44,740 bases of DNA from Alphaproteobacteria bacterium (GTDB lineage Bacteria > Pseudomonadota > Alphaproteobacteria > Caulobacterales > Hyphomonadaceae): contig JAHJSB010000051.1 of NCBI GenBank assembly GCA_018830285.1, positions 1-44,740 of the forward strand, written 5' to 3'. Positions 15,741 to 24,029 of this stretch are shown here, piece after piece. The first letter of the stretch is position 1; every line of letters starts with the position of its first letter. A program made the position numbers and the translations under genes. The notes under the pieces were generated by a model. That model did no database searches. It was given only the letters and a program-made list of their open reading frames with translations, and was not told where the DNA came from.

Positions 15741-16867
15741 GACACGTTCTCCCGTGCACGGATGACCCGGTCGGGCCGCACCACACCGCCGATGCCCGAA
15801 GCTTTCGCCCGGCCACCTGACAGGCCCGCAATCAAGCCGTCATAGCGCCCGCCGGCTGCTATCGGTTGCCGCTCGCTGAGCGCGCCCGCAAAGGTCTCAA
15901 AGACAAAGCCGTCATAATAGGTGAAACGCCTCCCGAATCCCGACCGGAACCTGCCCGCTTCGCTGACGCGCGGCACTGCTGCGATGATCGCGTCCACGCG
16001 GCTCGCCAAGCGTTCGATCATAGGATCGACGGCTGTCAGGCCGTGCTCACGGGCGATGCCTGATAGCGCGGCAGCCGTATCTTGCGCAGCGCAATTTACA
16101 CTGGCGAGCGCAGCGATCGCCCGGCGCGCGTCTTCGGGCACGCCGCCGGCATCGGCTGCAGCGGCCTTGGCCTTGAGGCCATCAACAATCTCGCTCACAG
16201 AACGTGTCCCGATCATCGGAATTGCCCGGTCGCGGAGGGCGTCTAGGAACATCGCCTCGGCTGCGTCTGGCGCAGTGTCCGACAGCCGGTGAGCCAGGTC
16301 GACCTCTGGTGCCGATGGCGCGCCCGACAGCAGCTCAGCCACGCCGCCTTCCTGACGGAAGGCCCGCTTCAGGAGGTCTTCTGTCACCCGGGCCAATCCC
16401 AGAGCATCCACAAATGACGGAAACACTGCGAGGTCGCCCATGACCATGTGCCAGTCATCGACGCCGCATGCCGCGACAGCGTACTGCACGAGTGCGAATG
16501 CGTCCGCATCCTCCTCAGGCGTCGACGGACGTCCGAAGCGCTCGAAACCCACCTGCGTGAATTCCATCGGATCATCCGGCGAGGCCGGCAAGCGGAAGGC
16601 CCGGGCGGCATAGGCATAAGCTTCGGGTCCAGTATCGCCGGAAGCAAGACGCTCGGCTTCCAGGCCCGCAACCGGCAAGGTGAGGTCGGGACGCATCACC
16701 ATCTCATTGCCGCGATGATCGGTGAAGACGCAGAGCCGCGCGCGCACTGCTTCGCCAGACAGTTCGAGGGGAATGTCGGATGCGAGAACGTAGGCGGGAT
16801 CGACCGACCGCGCTCCCGTGCGCGCAAAAACCGCGCTCGCCGCTTCTACAACCTGCTCCGGCGTCAT
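15737..16867 (-). CDS. hisZ: HisZ, ATP phosphoribosyltransferase regulatory subunit
   Basis: HisZ is a catalytically inactive class II aminoacyl-tRNA synthetase paralogue. It forms a hetero-octamer with short HisG and confers histidine feedback inhibition. Seen in 376 residues: the class II motif-2-like stretch MVMRPDLTLPVAGLEA, ARAFRLPASPDDPMEFTQVG, and the late GRRFTYYDGFVFETF and AAGGRYDGLI. Sequence resembles HisS but lacks the HisS anticodon-binding C-terminal domain. It is coupled on both sides: its ATG overlaps the hisS stop and its stop overlaps the hisG start by four bases each, which keeps the subunits in step. Confidence 0.93.
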   Translation of the reverse strand: MTPEQVVEAASAVFARTGARSVDPAYVLASDIPLELSGEAVRARLCVFTDHRGNEMVMRPDLTLPVAGLEAERLASGDTGPEAYAYAARAFRLPASPDDPMEFTQVGFERFGRPSTPEEDADAFALVQYAVAACGVDDWHMVMGDLAVFPSFVDALGLARVTEDLLKRAFRQEGGVAELLSGAPSAPEVDLAHRLSDTAPDAAEAMFLDALRDRAIPMIGTRSVSEIVDGLKAKAAAADAGGVPEDARRAIAALASVNCAAQDTAAALSGIAREHGLTAVDPMIERLASRVDAIIAAVPRVSEAGRFRSGFGRRFTYYDGFVFETFAGALSERQPIAAGGRYDGLIAGLSGGRAKASGIGGVVRPDRVIRARENVS

Positions 16868-18336
16868 CCCTGCGCCTCGACGATATTGCGGACCGCCATC
16901 ACCATGTCGGCACGCGGCACTTCGATCTGGCCCGGTCGAGCTTCGCGATATTCCTCGTTCGATTGGATCGCCTTGGCTTTCAAGGCGCCCATTTCGAGGT
17001 CCTTGATCGTGACCGTGCCCTTGGCGAGTTCATCGCCGCCAACCATGATTACGGCAGGCGCGCCGCGACGGTCGGCATATTTCATCTGCGGACGCATACC
17101 TGATGCGCCCATATAAGCCTCAGCCCGGAGACCTGCGCGGCGAAGTTCGGCGGCAACCTCCAGCGCCACGGACGGGTTCTCCTTGTCGAGGTTCAACACC
17201 ACGACCGGGCCGTCCAGTTTCGTCGTCTCGCCCAAGATGGCTAGCGCCGAAGCCAGGCGCGAGATACCGATTGAGAAGCCCGTCGCCGGAACTGTCTCGC
17301 CCGTGAAGCGCGCGACCAGGTCATCATAACGTCCGCCCCCGCCAATCGAGCCGATGCGATAGGTCTTGCCATCCTCACCCACGACTTCGCGCAGGAGTTC
17401 GGCCTCATAGACAGGACCGGTATAATATTCGAGTCCGCGCACTACCGACGGGTCGATCACGACATCGCCTTCCGGCGCACCCAGCGCTTCCAGCGCAACG
17501 GCAATGGCTTCCAGTTCGGCGAGGCCCGCCTTGCCTTCTGCGCCGTTGCCCGCAGCCTTTGACAGGTTTGCGAGTGTCTCGGCCCGGGTCTTGGCGCCCG
17601 CCTCTGCAAAGGCCAGAACGGCTTTGACTTCGGCGTCGCCCAACCCTGCGCCTTTGGTGAAGTCACCGCTCTCGTCGAGACGGCCCTTGCCGAGCAGGTC
17701 GGCTACGCCACCCGAACCCAGCCGGTCCAGCTTGTCGAGCGCGCGCAGGATCGCGAGCCGCGTTCCTTCGGAGGCCGCGCCGACGCTGTCGAGCACTCCG
17801 TTCAGCAGGCGGCGTGTGTTCACGCGGATGACGAATTCGCCAGTCTCCATGCCCACCGCGCGCAAGGCTTCCGCGCCCATAGCGATCATTTCGGCATCGG
17901 CGTGGAAGCCGGGGGCGCCGACGGTATCAGCGTCACACTGCCAGAACTCGCGGAAACGACCGGGGCCTGGTTTCTCGTTGCGCCAGACAGGGCCGGCCGC
18001 ATAACGTCGGAAGGGACGACCCAGCGTCTGGCCCGCCTCGGCGACAAACCGGGCCAGCGGCGCGGTCAGGTCATAGCGCAGGGCCATCCATTGCTCGTCA
18101 TCGTCCTGAAGCGAGAACACGCCGGCATTCGGGCGGTCGTCATCGGGCAGGAACTTGCCAAGTGCGTCGGCATATTCGAAAGCGCTGGTGTCAAGCGCCT
18201 CGAAGCCCCACTGGCGATAGACACTGGTGACGGTTTCCACGAGTCCAGCCTGCGCATGGATCAGCGCCTCGCGCTTGTCGGGAAAACCGCGCGGCTTGCG
18301 GGCGAGATCCTTGCCGGTAAGGGGGGCATCAGACAT
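16864..18336 (-). CDS. hisS: histidyl-tRNA synthetase
   Basis: This class II synthetase charges tRNA-His. Seen in 490 residues: the motif-2 region MALRYDLTAPLARFVAEAGQ and RRYAAGPVWRNEKPGPGRFR with the ATP-binding Arg, histidine-binding loops such as VVRGLEYYTGPVYEAELL, the motif-3 GSIGGGGRYDDLVARF followed by TGFSIGISRLA, and a C-terminal anticodon-binding domain from VVVLNLDKENPS. An insertion of about 60 residues, rich in Ala, Gly and Glu, lies between residues roughly 220 and 285. The gene leads the operon hisS-hisZ-hisG, tying histidine charging to histidine supply. The gap to the thioesterase gene upstream is 71 bases and could hold a promoter, though I see no clear hexamers. Confidence 0.95.
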   Translation of the reverse strand: MSDAPLTGKDLARKPRGFPDKREALIHAQAGLVETVTSVYRQWGFEALDTSAFEYADALGKFLPDDDRPNAGVFSLQDDDEQWMALRYDLTAPLARFVAEAGQTLGRPFRRYAAGPVWRNEKPGPGRFREFWQCDADTVGAPGFHADAEMIAMGAEALRAVGMETGEFVIRVNTRRLLNGVLDSVGAASEGTRLAILRALDKLDRLGSGGVADLLGKGRLDESGDFTKGAGLGDAEVKAVLAFAEAGAKTRAETLANLSKAAGNGAEGKAGLAELEAIAVALEALGAPEGDVVIDPSVVRGLEYYTGPVYEAELLREVVGEDGKTYRIGSIGGGGRYDDLVARFTGETVPATGFSIGISRLASALAILGETTKLDGPVVVLNLDKENPSVALEVAAELRRAGLRAEAYMGASGMRPQMKYADRRGAPAVIMVGGDELAKGTVTIKDLEMGALKAKAIQSNEEYREARPGQIEVPRADMVMAVRNIVEAQG

Positions 18337-18407
18337 GAGAAGGGGCCTTTGTGAGTTCCGGCGCCCGCACTAGCGGACAGGGGGAGCCGGGGCAAGGCTG
18401 ATCAGGG

Positions 18408-18860
18408 CTAGCCCCGGCCGGGCATGCCTTCCCGCCGGGGGATCAGCTTGAAGATGCCTGTGCCCCGCATCAGCAGCTTGTCGCCGGTCCAGATACGTCC
18501 CTCGACGGTCACAATGTCGTCCGCCACACCGACAACCTTGCCATTACCTTCGACAAAGCTGCCAAGGGACGCGCCGGACAAAAAATCGCACAACAGGCGG
18601 ATCGTCACCCACCACGTGTCCTCATCCTTCTCCACTGCGCCGCCCCAGGCCATGTCGGCGAAGGTCATCAGCATGCCGCCATGGGCGTTCATCATGCCAT
18701 TGGTGTGATGCTCCTCGACCTTGAAGGCACGGGTCAGGCCGGTTGCGTCCCGCTTTTCGAACAGGGGTCCGACCTGCCGGCCAAAGCCGCGGTGCCAGGG
18801 CAGATGCACATAGCCTTCAGGGATTTCGAATGTCTGGCTTCTGGTAAAATCATCGGTCAT
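18408..18860 (-). CDS. PaaI-type hotdog thioesterase
   Basis: This 150-residue hotdog-fold protein probably hydrolyses acyl- or aryl-CoA thioesters. Seen: HHTNGMMNAHGGMLMTFADMAWGG near residues 55-80, which holds the family's N/HGG core, a strand WWVTIRLLCDFLSGA, then GRIWTGDKLLMRGTGIFKL. The start at 18860 (MTDDFTRSQ) gives a usual length; the frame is open further up but the extra residues look like spacer translation. No strong ribosome site is visible. It lies between the rubredoxin gene and hisS on one strand and may be transcribed with either. Confidence 0.8.
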   Translation of the reverse strand: MTDDFTRSQTFEIPEGYVHLPWHRGFGRQVGPLFEKRDATGLTRAFKVEEHHTNGMMNAHGGMLMTFADMAWGGAVEKDEDTWWVTIRLLCDFLSGASLGSFVEGNGKVVGVADDIVTVEGRIWTGDKLLMRGTGIFKLIPRREGMPGRG

Positions 18861-18928
18861 GGACAGCGGATTAGCGCCGCTGCGATGACAACGCCACCCC
18901 TCACGGAAGCCAAATTTCTCTGCGTCAC

Positions 18929-19105
18929 CTAAAGTTCGATCATGTCGAAATCTGACTTGGGTGTCCCGCACAGCGGGCAGATCCAGTCATCCGGGATATC
19001 GTCCCAGCGTGTACCCGGCGCGAGCCCCTCGTTCGGATCGCCCTCTGCCTCTTCATAGATGTAACCGCATGTGCGGCATTGCCACACTTTGAATGCCTCG
19101 CTCAT
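18929..19105 (-). CDS. rubA: rubredoxin, alkane-hydroxylase (AlkG2) type
   Basis: A 58-residue one-iron electron carrier with the four iron ligands in place: C10-x-x-C13-G (CRTCGYIYEE) and C43-x-x-C46-G (CPLCGTPKSDF). The stretch APGTRWDDIPDDW and the end KSDFDMIEL match rubredoxins that serve alkane hydroxylases better than those of anaerobes. The start at 19105 has GGAG seven bases upstream and gives the usual length; a start at 19117 is possible. The gene lies 18 bases after the TetR gene, so the two are probably co-transcribed, and both diverge from the P450 gene. No alkB or rubredoxin reductase gene is near. Confidence 0.93.
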   Translation of the reverse strand: MSEAFKVWQCRTCGYIYEEAEGDPNEGLAPGTRWDDIPDDWICPLCGTPKSDFDMIEL

Positions 19106-19123
19106 GCCTTCTCCCATTCCTTC

Positions 19124-19774
19124 TCAAACCGGCGCCAGGCGCGCGCGGAGTGACTGTATCAGCGCGTCCCGAATGGGTGCGATTTTCGTATCCGGGTCGA
19201 TCAGGCTTTGCATCCGCAGGCCCATCAGGGCGCAACCTGTCATCAGGCCGATCCCGTCCGCATCGGCATCGACGCGAATGTCGCCGGCCGCCTGTCCACG
19301 CTCTATGATATTGCGGATCAGCACACGCTCGATCTCATGGGATTCCGCAAACGCCTCGCGGGTATCGATCTGGTCGGCCACCGCAGCGGCGAGCAGCATG
19401 AAATAGGCCCGGGCTTCTTCATGCCCGTCAAGCGACTGGCAATGCAGGCTGACAAAGGCGCACAAGGCTGAAAGGCCGTCCATATCGGCGACATGGTCGC
19501 GGTCGAGCACCTCGTCCTGCCAGCCATGCAGGTACGCGATCAGAGCACGGATCAGGCCATCCTTGGACCCGAAACGCTGAGTGACAAGGCCGCGCGAATA
19601 GCCGGCCGCCTTTGCGATGGTTTCGAACGTCGCAGCAGAGACACCCTGCTCGGACACCACCCGTATGGTTGCCTCCAGCAACTCCCGCTCAGACCTGTCA
19701 CGCCTCTCCGCCTGGGTCAGGCGGCTGGAGCTTGGAGTGGCTCTAGGGCGGGTGGCTATTTTCGTCTCTGGCAT
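19124..19774 (-). CDS. TetR family regulator divergent from the P450 gene
   Basis: This 216-residue regulator has the TetR N-terminal helix-turn-helix at about residues 30-75 (ELLEATIRVVSEQGVSAATF, then IAKAAGYSRGLVTQRFGSKD) and a helical ligand domain after it. The start at 19774 (MPETK) was chosen for an AGGTGA six bases upstream; the frame extends into the P450 leader but without a ribosome site. A 30-base dyad lies directly upstream, between the two divergent genes, the usual place for autoregulation and control of the divergent gene. Rubredoxin follows 18 bases downstream. The effector is unknown; a substrate or product of the P450 is a reasonable guess. Confidence 0.85.
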   Translation of the reverse strand: MPETKIATRPRATPSSSRLTQAERRDRSERELLEATIRVVSEQGVSAATFETIAKAAGYSRGLVTQRFGSKDGLIRALIAYLHGWQDEVLDRDHVADMDGLSALCAFVSLHCQSLDGHEEARAYFMLLAAAVADQIDTREAFAESHEIERVLIRNIIERGQAAGDIRVDADADGIGLMTGCALMGLRMQSLIDPDTKIAPIRDALIQSLRARLAPV

Positions 19775-19785
19775 GGCTTCACCTA

Positions 19786-19815
19786 ACATATTTGTTGGCT
19801 GTATAGCAAGTATGT
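19786..19815. promoter_or_regulatory. candidate TetR operator
   Basis: Arms ACATATTTG (19786-19794) and CAAGTATGT (19807-19815) pair at eight of nine positions around a 12-base spacer. The dyad lies 12 bases upstream of the TetR start codon and 57 bases before the P450 start, so one site could control both divergent genes. Confidence 0.5.
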
Positions 19816-19871
19816 GATAGTCGGATTTGCGCAGGGGGGGCCACCAGCCGCTCCCATATTCGGAGGAATGC

Positions 19872-21146
19872 ATGACCATACCCGCCCATATCGCCGAAGC
19901 CGTTATTGACCCGAAAGCCTATGCGGACTGGAACCGGTCGCATGAGGCCTTCACCTGGCTGCGAAAGCACGCGCCATTGGATGTGGCAGAGATCGAAGGC
20001 TTCGATCCCTTCTGGGTGGTCTCCCGCCATGCCGACATTCTCAATATCGAACGCCAGAACGATCTCTTTCACAATGAAGACCGCTCCGCGACGCTGACAA
20101 CGATCGAGGCCGACCACAAGGTGCGCGCCATGATGGGCGGGTCGCCCAACCTTCTGCGCTCGCTGGTGCAGATGGATAATCCGGACCACATGCAGTATCG
20201 CCGCCTGACGCAGGCTTGGTTCGTGCCGCAGAACCTGCGCAAGCTGGAAGACCGCATTCGCGAAATCGCTCGCGGTTTCATCGACAAGATGGCCGCCAAG
20301 GGCACCGAATGCGACTTCGCTCGCGATGTCGCATTCCTCTATCCTTTGCATGTGATCATGGAAGTGCTGGGCGTACCGGAGATTGACGAACCCCGCATGC
20401 TGAAGCTGACGCAGGAATTGTTCGGCGCGCAGGATCCGGAAGTGAACCGGTCCGGCGCAGAGGTCGAGAGTGCGGACGCTGGCCTAGCCAATATACAGGC
20501 GACGGTTGCCGATTTCTTTGAGTACTTCATGGCGATGACTGAAGACCGCCGGAAGAACCCGCGCGACGACCTTGCCAGCGTCATCGCGAATGGCGCGGTC
20601 TATGACCAGCCGCTCGGCCATCTCGAAGCGATGAGCTATTACATCATCGCCGCGACAGCTGGCCACGACACAACCTCCAACACGACAGGCGGCGCACTCT
20701 GGGCACTGGCGGAAAACCCAGACCAGTTCCGGAAGGTGAAGGATGACCTGTCGCTGATCCCGTCCATGGTCGAGGAATCGATCCGCTGGGAAACGCCGGT
20801 GAAGCACTTCATGCGCACCGCCACCGCAGACACGGAAGTGGCAGGCAGGAAGATCAGCAAGAACGACTGGCTGTTCCTGGCCTATCCGTCCGGCAACCGC
20901 GACGAAGACGTCTTCGACGACCCCTTCAAGTTCAAGGTTGACCGCTCCCCCAACAAGCACGTCGCATTCGGTTATGGTGCGCACGTCTGTCTCGGCCAGC
21001 ACCTTGCGCGTATGGAAATGCGTCTCCTGTGGGAAGAATTGCTGCCGCGCCTTGAGTCTGTGGAATTGAATGGAACGCCGACCCGCGTGCAGGCAAACTT
21101 CGTCTCCGGGCCGAAATCGATCCCGATCCGGTTCAAGATGAGCTAG
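19872..21146 (+). CDS. cytochrome P450, CYP108 (P450terp)-like
   Basis: A 424-residue soluble bacterial P450 mono-oxygenase. Seen: the I-helix AGHDTTSNT with the proton-relay Asp266-Thr267, the ExxR pair Glu302/Arg305 (ESIRWETPVK), and the heme loop FGYGAHVCLGQHLAR with ligand Cys373. From memory of the family, the start (TIPAHIAEAVIDP), PLHVIMEVLGVPEIDEPRML and the end NFVSGPKSIPIRF follow P450terp, the alpha-terpineol hydroxylase, closely, so CYP108 is the best placement; the substrate here may still differ. The start at 19872 has GGAGG six bases upstream. No ferredoxin or ferredoxin reductase gene is adjacent; the nearest electron carrier is the divergent rubredoxin. Confidence 0.9.
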   Translation: MTIPAHIAEAVIDPKAYADWNRSHEAFTWLRKHAPLDVAEIEGFDPFWVVSRHADILNIERQNDLFHNEDRSATLTTIEADHKVRAMMGGSPNLLRSLVQMDNPDHMQYRRLTQAWFVPQNLRKLEDRIREIARGFIDKMAAKGTECDFARDVAFLYPLHVIMEVLGVPEIDEPRMLKLTQELFGAQDPEVNRSGAEVESADAGLANIQATVADFFEYFMAMTEDRRKNPRDDLASVIANGAVYDQPLGHLEAMSYYIIAATAGHDTTSNTTGGALWALAENPDQFRKVKDDLSLIPSMVEESIRWETPVKHFMRTATADTEVAGRKISKNDWLFLAYPSGNRDEDVFDDPFKFKVDRSPNKHVAFGYGAHVCLGQHLARMEMRLLWEELLPRLESVELNGTPTRVQANFVSGPKSIPIRFKMS

Positions 21147-21149
21147 GCC

Positions 21150-22511
21150 TCAGGCCAGGCTGGCCGCTTTCAGCGCGCTGGCCTGGCGGGCTGCCACAGT
21201 GATGACGTCAAAGCCCTCAAGGCTTTCCTCGAACAGGCGGTGATAGTTCACTTCCGCCTTGAGGCGCAGGTAGGCTGCGCCAAGGCCGATCGCGGCCCGG
21301 TCCATGAATACGAACTCTCGGGGAATCTTCACCGGCCCCTTCTCCTTGAGCAGGCGCCGGACCTGGAACGCTTCCTTGCGGCCATATTCGCCCGCCGACA
21401 CACCGTCTGCCACGCTGCGCACGCGGTCGTCGAGTAGCGGACCGTAGATGAAGCGCGCCCAGATATTCAGCACTTCGACCAGCTCGCGCGACAGGTTCTG
21501 GAAGCCCCATTTCTCATACGCCGCATAGGCCGCATCGAAATCTTCGCGCAGCATGGCGCGGTAAAGGTCGACCACGCCTTCCACGAATGTCGGCGGGAAG
21601 ACGCGAATGCAGCCGAAATCGAGCAGGTTGATGCCCGTGCCACCGCCGGTCACCTGGTAATTGCCGAGATGCGGGTCGCCATGGATCACCGCATGGCCGT
21701 TGAACGGGCCCCACCAGGTCCAGAACAGCATTTCGGCGATATGGTTGCGGGTTTCCTGCGCAGCGCCCTCGAAAGCATCAAGGCGTTCGCCGTCCAGCCA
21801 TGTCATCGTCAGGAGGCGATCAGTCGACAATTCCGGCACGGGTTCAGGCACCTGGACGAAATCCTTGTCGGCAAGCATTCCCGCATAAAGCGCCATATGC
21901 TTGGCCTCGCGCCCGTAATCGAGTTCTTCCCGGAGACGGTCGGTCACTTCGCTGACCATCTCGGTGAGATCGATCGATCCGTCCATGCGCTTGAACAGGC
22001 CGAGCATGGCTTTCAGCTGGCCGACATCCGATTCTACCGCGCTCGACATGTCCGGGTATTGCAGCTTGCAGGCGACGCGGCGGCCATCGTGCATGCGCGC
22101 GTCATGAACTTGCCCCAGCGAAGCGGCGTGAGACGCCTCCTTCTGGAACGTGTCGAACTGCGACAGCCAGTCGGGGCCAAGTTCCGCCCGCATCCGGCGC
22201 TTGACGAAAGGCCATCCCATGGCTGGCGCTTGCGCCTGAAGCTGGCCAAGTTCAGCGGCATATTCAGCTGGCAGGAAATCCGGGATGGTCGACACCATCT
22301 GGGCGACCTTCATCAACGGCCCCTTGGAACGCCCAAGCGCGGCAGCCAGCGCCTTCGCGATCCGCTCATCGCCCTGATCACCGCCAAACAGGGAATTTGC
22401 CGCAAAGCTGATGCCGGCACCCGACAGGTTCGCGCCCACCTTCGCCGTTCGCGCGAGTCGCCCGCTCAATCGGTTGCGTTCCGGATCGGGCACGTCAGGC
22501 GTTTCGGTCAT
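21150..22511 (-). CDS. ABC1/AarF/UbiB family atypical kinase-like protein
   Basis: This 453-residue protein belongs to the UbiB/ADCK family of kinase-like ATPases that support ubiquinone synthesis. Seen: the family's N-terminal block KGPLMKVAQMVSTIPDFLP, where the usual KxGQ reads KVAQ, ASLGQVHDARMHDGRRVACK with the glycine-rich region and ATP-binding Lys, ELDYGREAKHM, the catalytic loop VIHGDPHLGNY and the DFG equivalent LLDFGCIRVF. No C-terminal membrane helices as in E. coli UbiB are seen, which places it with the soluble ABC1 group. The start at 22511 (MTETPDV) was preferred; the frame extends upstream through the divergent spacer. The stop lies three bases from that of the convergent P450 gene. 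Confidence 0.88.
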   Translation of the reverse strand: MTETPDVPDPERNRLSGRLARTAKVGANLSGAGISFAANSLFGGDQGDERIAKALAAALGRSKGPLMKVAQMVSTIPDFLPAEYAAELGQLQAQAPAMGWPFVKRRMRAELGPDWLSQFDTFQKEASHAASLGQVHDARMHDGRRVACKLQYPDMSSAVESDVGQLKAMLGLFKRMDGSIDLTEMVSEVTDRLREELDYGREAKHMALYAGMLADKDFVQVPEPVPELSTDRLLTMTWLDGERLDAFEGAAQETRNHIAEMLFWTWWGPFNGHAVIHGDPHLGNYQVTGGGTGINLLDFGCIRVFPPTFVEGVVDLYRAMLREDFDAAYAAYEKWGFQNLSRELVEVLNIWARFIYGPLLDDRVRSVADGVSAGEYGRKEAFQVRRLLKEKGPVKIPREFVFMDRAAIGLGAAYLRLKAEVNYHRLFEESLEGFDVITVAARQASALKAASLA

Positions 22512-22635
22512 GCTAGCGATATAGGCGGTTTCGCCTCGATTGGGAGGTGCGACATTTGCAAAAGACCGGCGCAGCAGTTGCAGCGGTCGCACGAGTGAGG
22601 CAAGTCTGATGCCTGAACGTGCTGGAGGCCGCCCC

Positions 22636-23814
22636 ATGAACCCATCTGCCAACTATGATGTCGTCATCTATGGAGCCACCGGATTCACCGGGCGCCTCGT
22701 GGCCGAGTATATGAATGCCACCTATGGCGTCGGCAAGGACGTGAGCTGGGCCATGGCCGGGCGCTCGCTCGACAAGCTCAAGACCGTGCGCGACGAAATG
22801 GGCATCCCGAAATCCGTTGAACTGATCGTCGCTGATGCCTCCGACCCGGCATCGCTGGACGCCATGGTCAAGTCCGCCCGCTGTGTCCTGACCACGGTCG
22901 GACCCTACCAGCTCTATGGCACGCCCCTCGTCGAGGCCTGCGCCACCAATGGCACCGACTATGTCGACCTCTCCGGCGAAGTCGCCTGGATGCATGACAT
23001 GATCGCGGCCTACGAGGACACGGCGAAAAAGAGCGGCGCACGCATCGTCTTCTCGTGCGGCTTCGACTCCATTCCGTTCGATCTCGGCGTCCTGTTCCTC
23101 CAGAACGCGGCGATGCGCGAGTTCGGCACACCGGCCGTCCGGGTGAAGGGGCGCATGCGCAAAATGAAGGGCACGTTCTCCGGCGGCACCGCAGCCTCAG
23201 GCCGCGAGACCATGGCACGGGCCATGGCCGATCCGGCTGTCATGGCTGTGTTGCGCAATCCCTTCTCGCTGACTGGCGGTTTTGAAGGGCCGGACCAGCC
23301 ACACGGCATGTCCGTGCAGGAGGATGACGATTTCGGCTCATGGGTCGCGCCCTTCATCATGGCGCCCATCAATACCAAGAACATCCACCGCTCCAACGCG
23401 ATCATGGGCCACCCCTATGGCAAGGACTTCGTCTATGACGAGATGATGCTGACGGGTCCCGGCGAGGCTGGCAAGGCAGCGGCCGAAATGGTCGCCAAGA
23501 GCAACACGATGGGCGGCGACGACGGCCCCAAGCCCGGCGAAGGTCCTTCGAAAGAAGAGCGTGAGGCCGGTCTGTATGATTTCGCGCTGCTCGGCATCAC
23601 CAAGAACGGCGATCGCATTAGAGCGACCGTCACGGGCGACAAGGACCCCGGCTACGGGTCAACTTCGAAAATCATCTCCGAAGCGGCCATCTGCCTCGTC
23701 AAGGATTGCACCGACCTCGGCGGCGGCATCTACACACCTGCCGCGGCCATGGGGCTCACCCTGGTTGGCCGCCTCGAATCACATGCCGGATTGACGTTCA
23801 ATATCGACAAATGA
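22636..23814 (+). CDS. saccharopine dehydrogenase-like NAD(P)-binding oxidoreductase
   Basis: This 392-residue protein starts with a Rossmann fold, DVVIYGATGFTGRLVAEY, followed by the nucleotide-site strand WAMAGRSLDKL, then TTVGPYQLYGTPLVEACATN, YVDLSGEVAWM and FSCGFDSIPFDLGVLF. This is the pattern of the trans-acting enoyl reductase/SCCPDH branch and not of lysine-pathway saccharopine reductases. Members act on lipids or polyketides in some bacteria, but most are unassigned. The start at 22636 has GGAGG seven bases upstream; the longer GTG-started frame lacks this. A terminator follows. It diverges from the ABC1 gene over 124 bases. Confidence 0.82.
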   Translation: MNPSANYDVVIYGATGFTGRLVAEYMNATYGVGKDVSWAMAGRSLDKLKTVRDEMGIPKSVELIVADASDPASLDAMVKSARCVLTTVGPYQLYGTPLVEACATNGTDYVDLSGEVAWMHDMIAAYEDTAKKSGARIVFSCGFDSIPFDLGVLFLQNAAMREFGTPAVRVKGRMRKMKGTFSGGTAASGRETMARAMADPAVMAVLRNPFSLTGGFEGPDQPHGMSVQEDDDFGSWVAPFIMAPINTKNIHRSNAIMGHPYGKDFVYDEMMLTGPGEAGKAAAEMVAKSNTMGGDDGPKPGEGPSKEEREAGLYDFALLGITKNGDRIRATVTGDKDPGYGSTSKIISEAAICLVKDCTDLGGGIYTPAAAMGLTLVGRLESHAGLTFNIDK

Positions 23815-23817
23815 GGC

Positions 23818-23842
23818 AAAAGGGTGACAAGCGCCCTTTTTT
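23818..23842 (+). terminator. intrinsic terminator after the saccharopine dehydrogenase-like gene
   Basis: Arms AAAAGGGTG (23818-23826) and CGCCCTTTT (23832-23840) pair with one G-T, loop of five bases, followed by a total of six T (23837-23842). It begins four bases after the stop codon. Confidence 0.8.
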
Positions 23843-24029
23843 CACGCTATAGCGCCCGCGTCCGCTCCTGATCGCGGTCGCAACTCGAGAGTCGTTCACC
23901 GCCTCAACCTCGCCGGACCCGAAGGTCCGGCCACGCGCAGCACCCAAAAAAACCATCAATCCGGCAGCTGCGACCAGAACGCCAGCGCCAAAGGCCGGGA
24001 TACCGGTCGCAAGAAGGATACGTCGCCCC

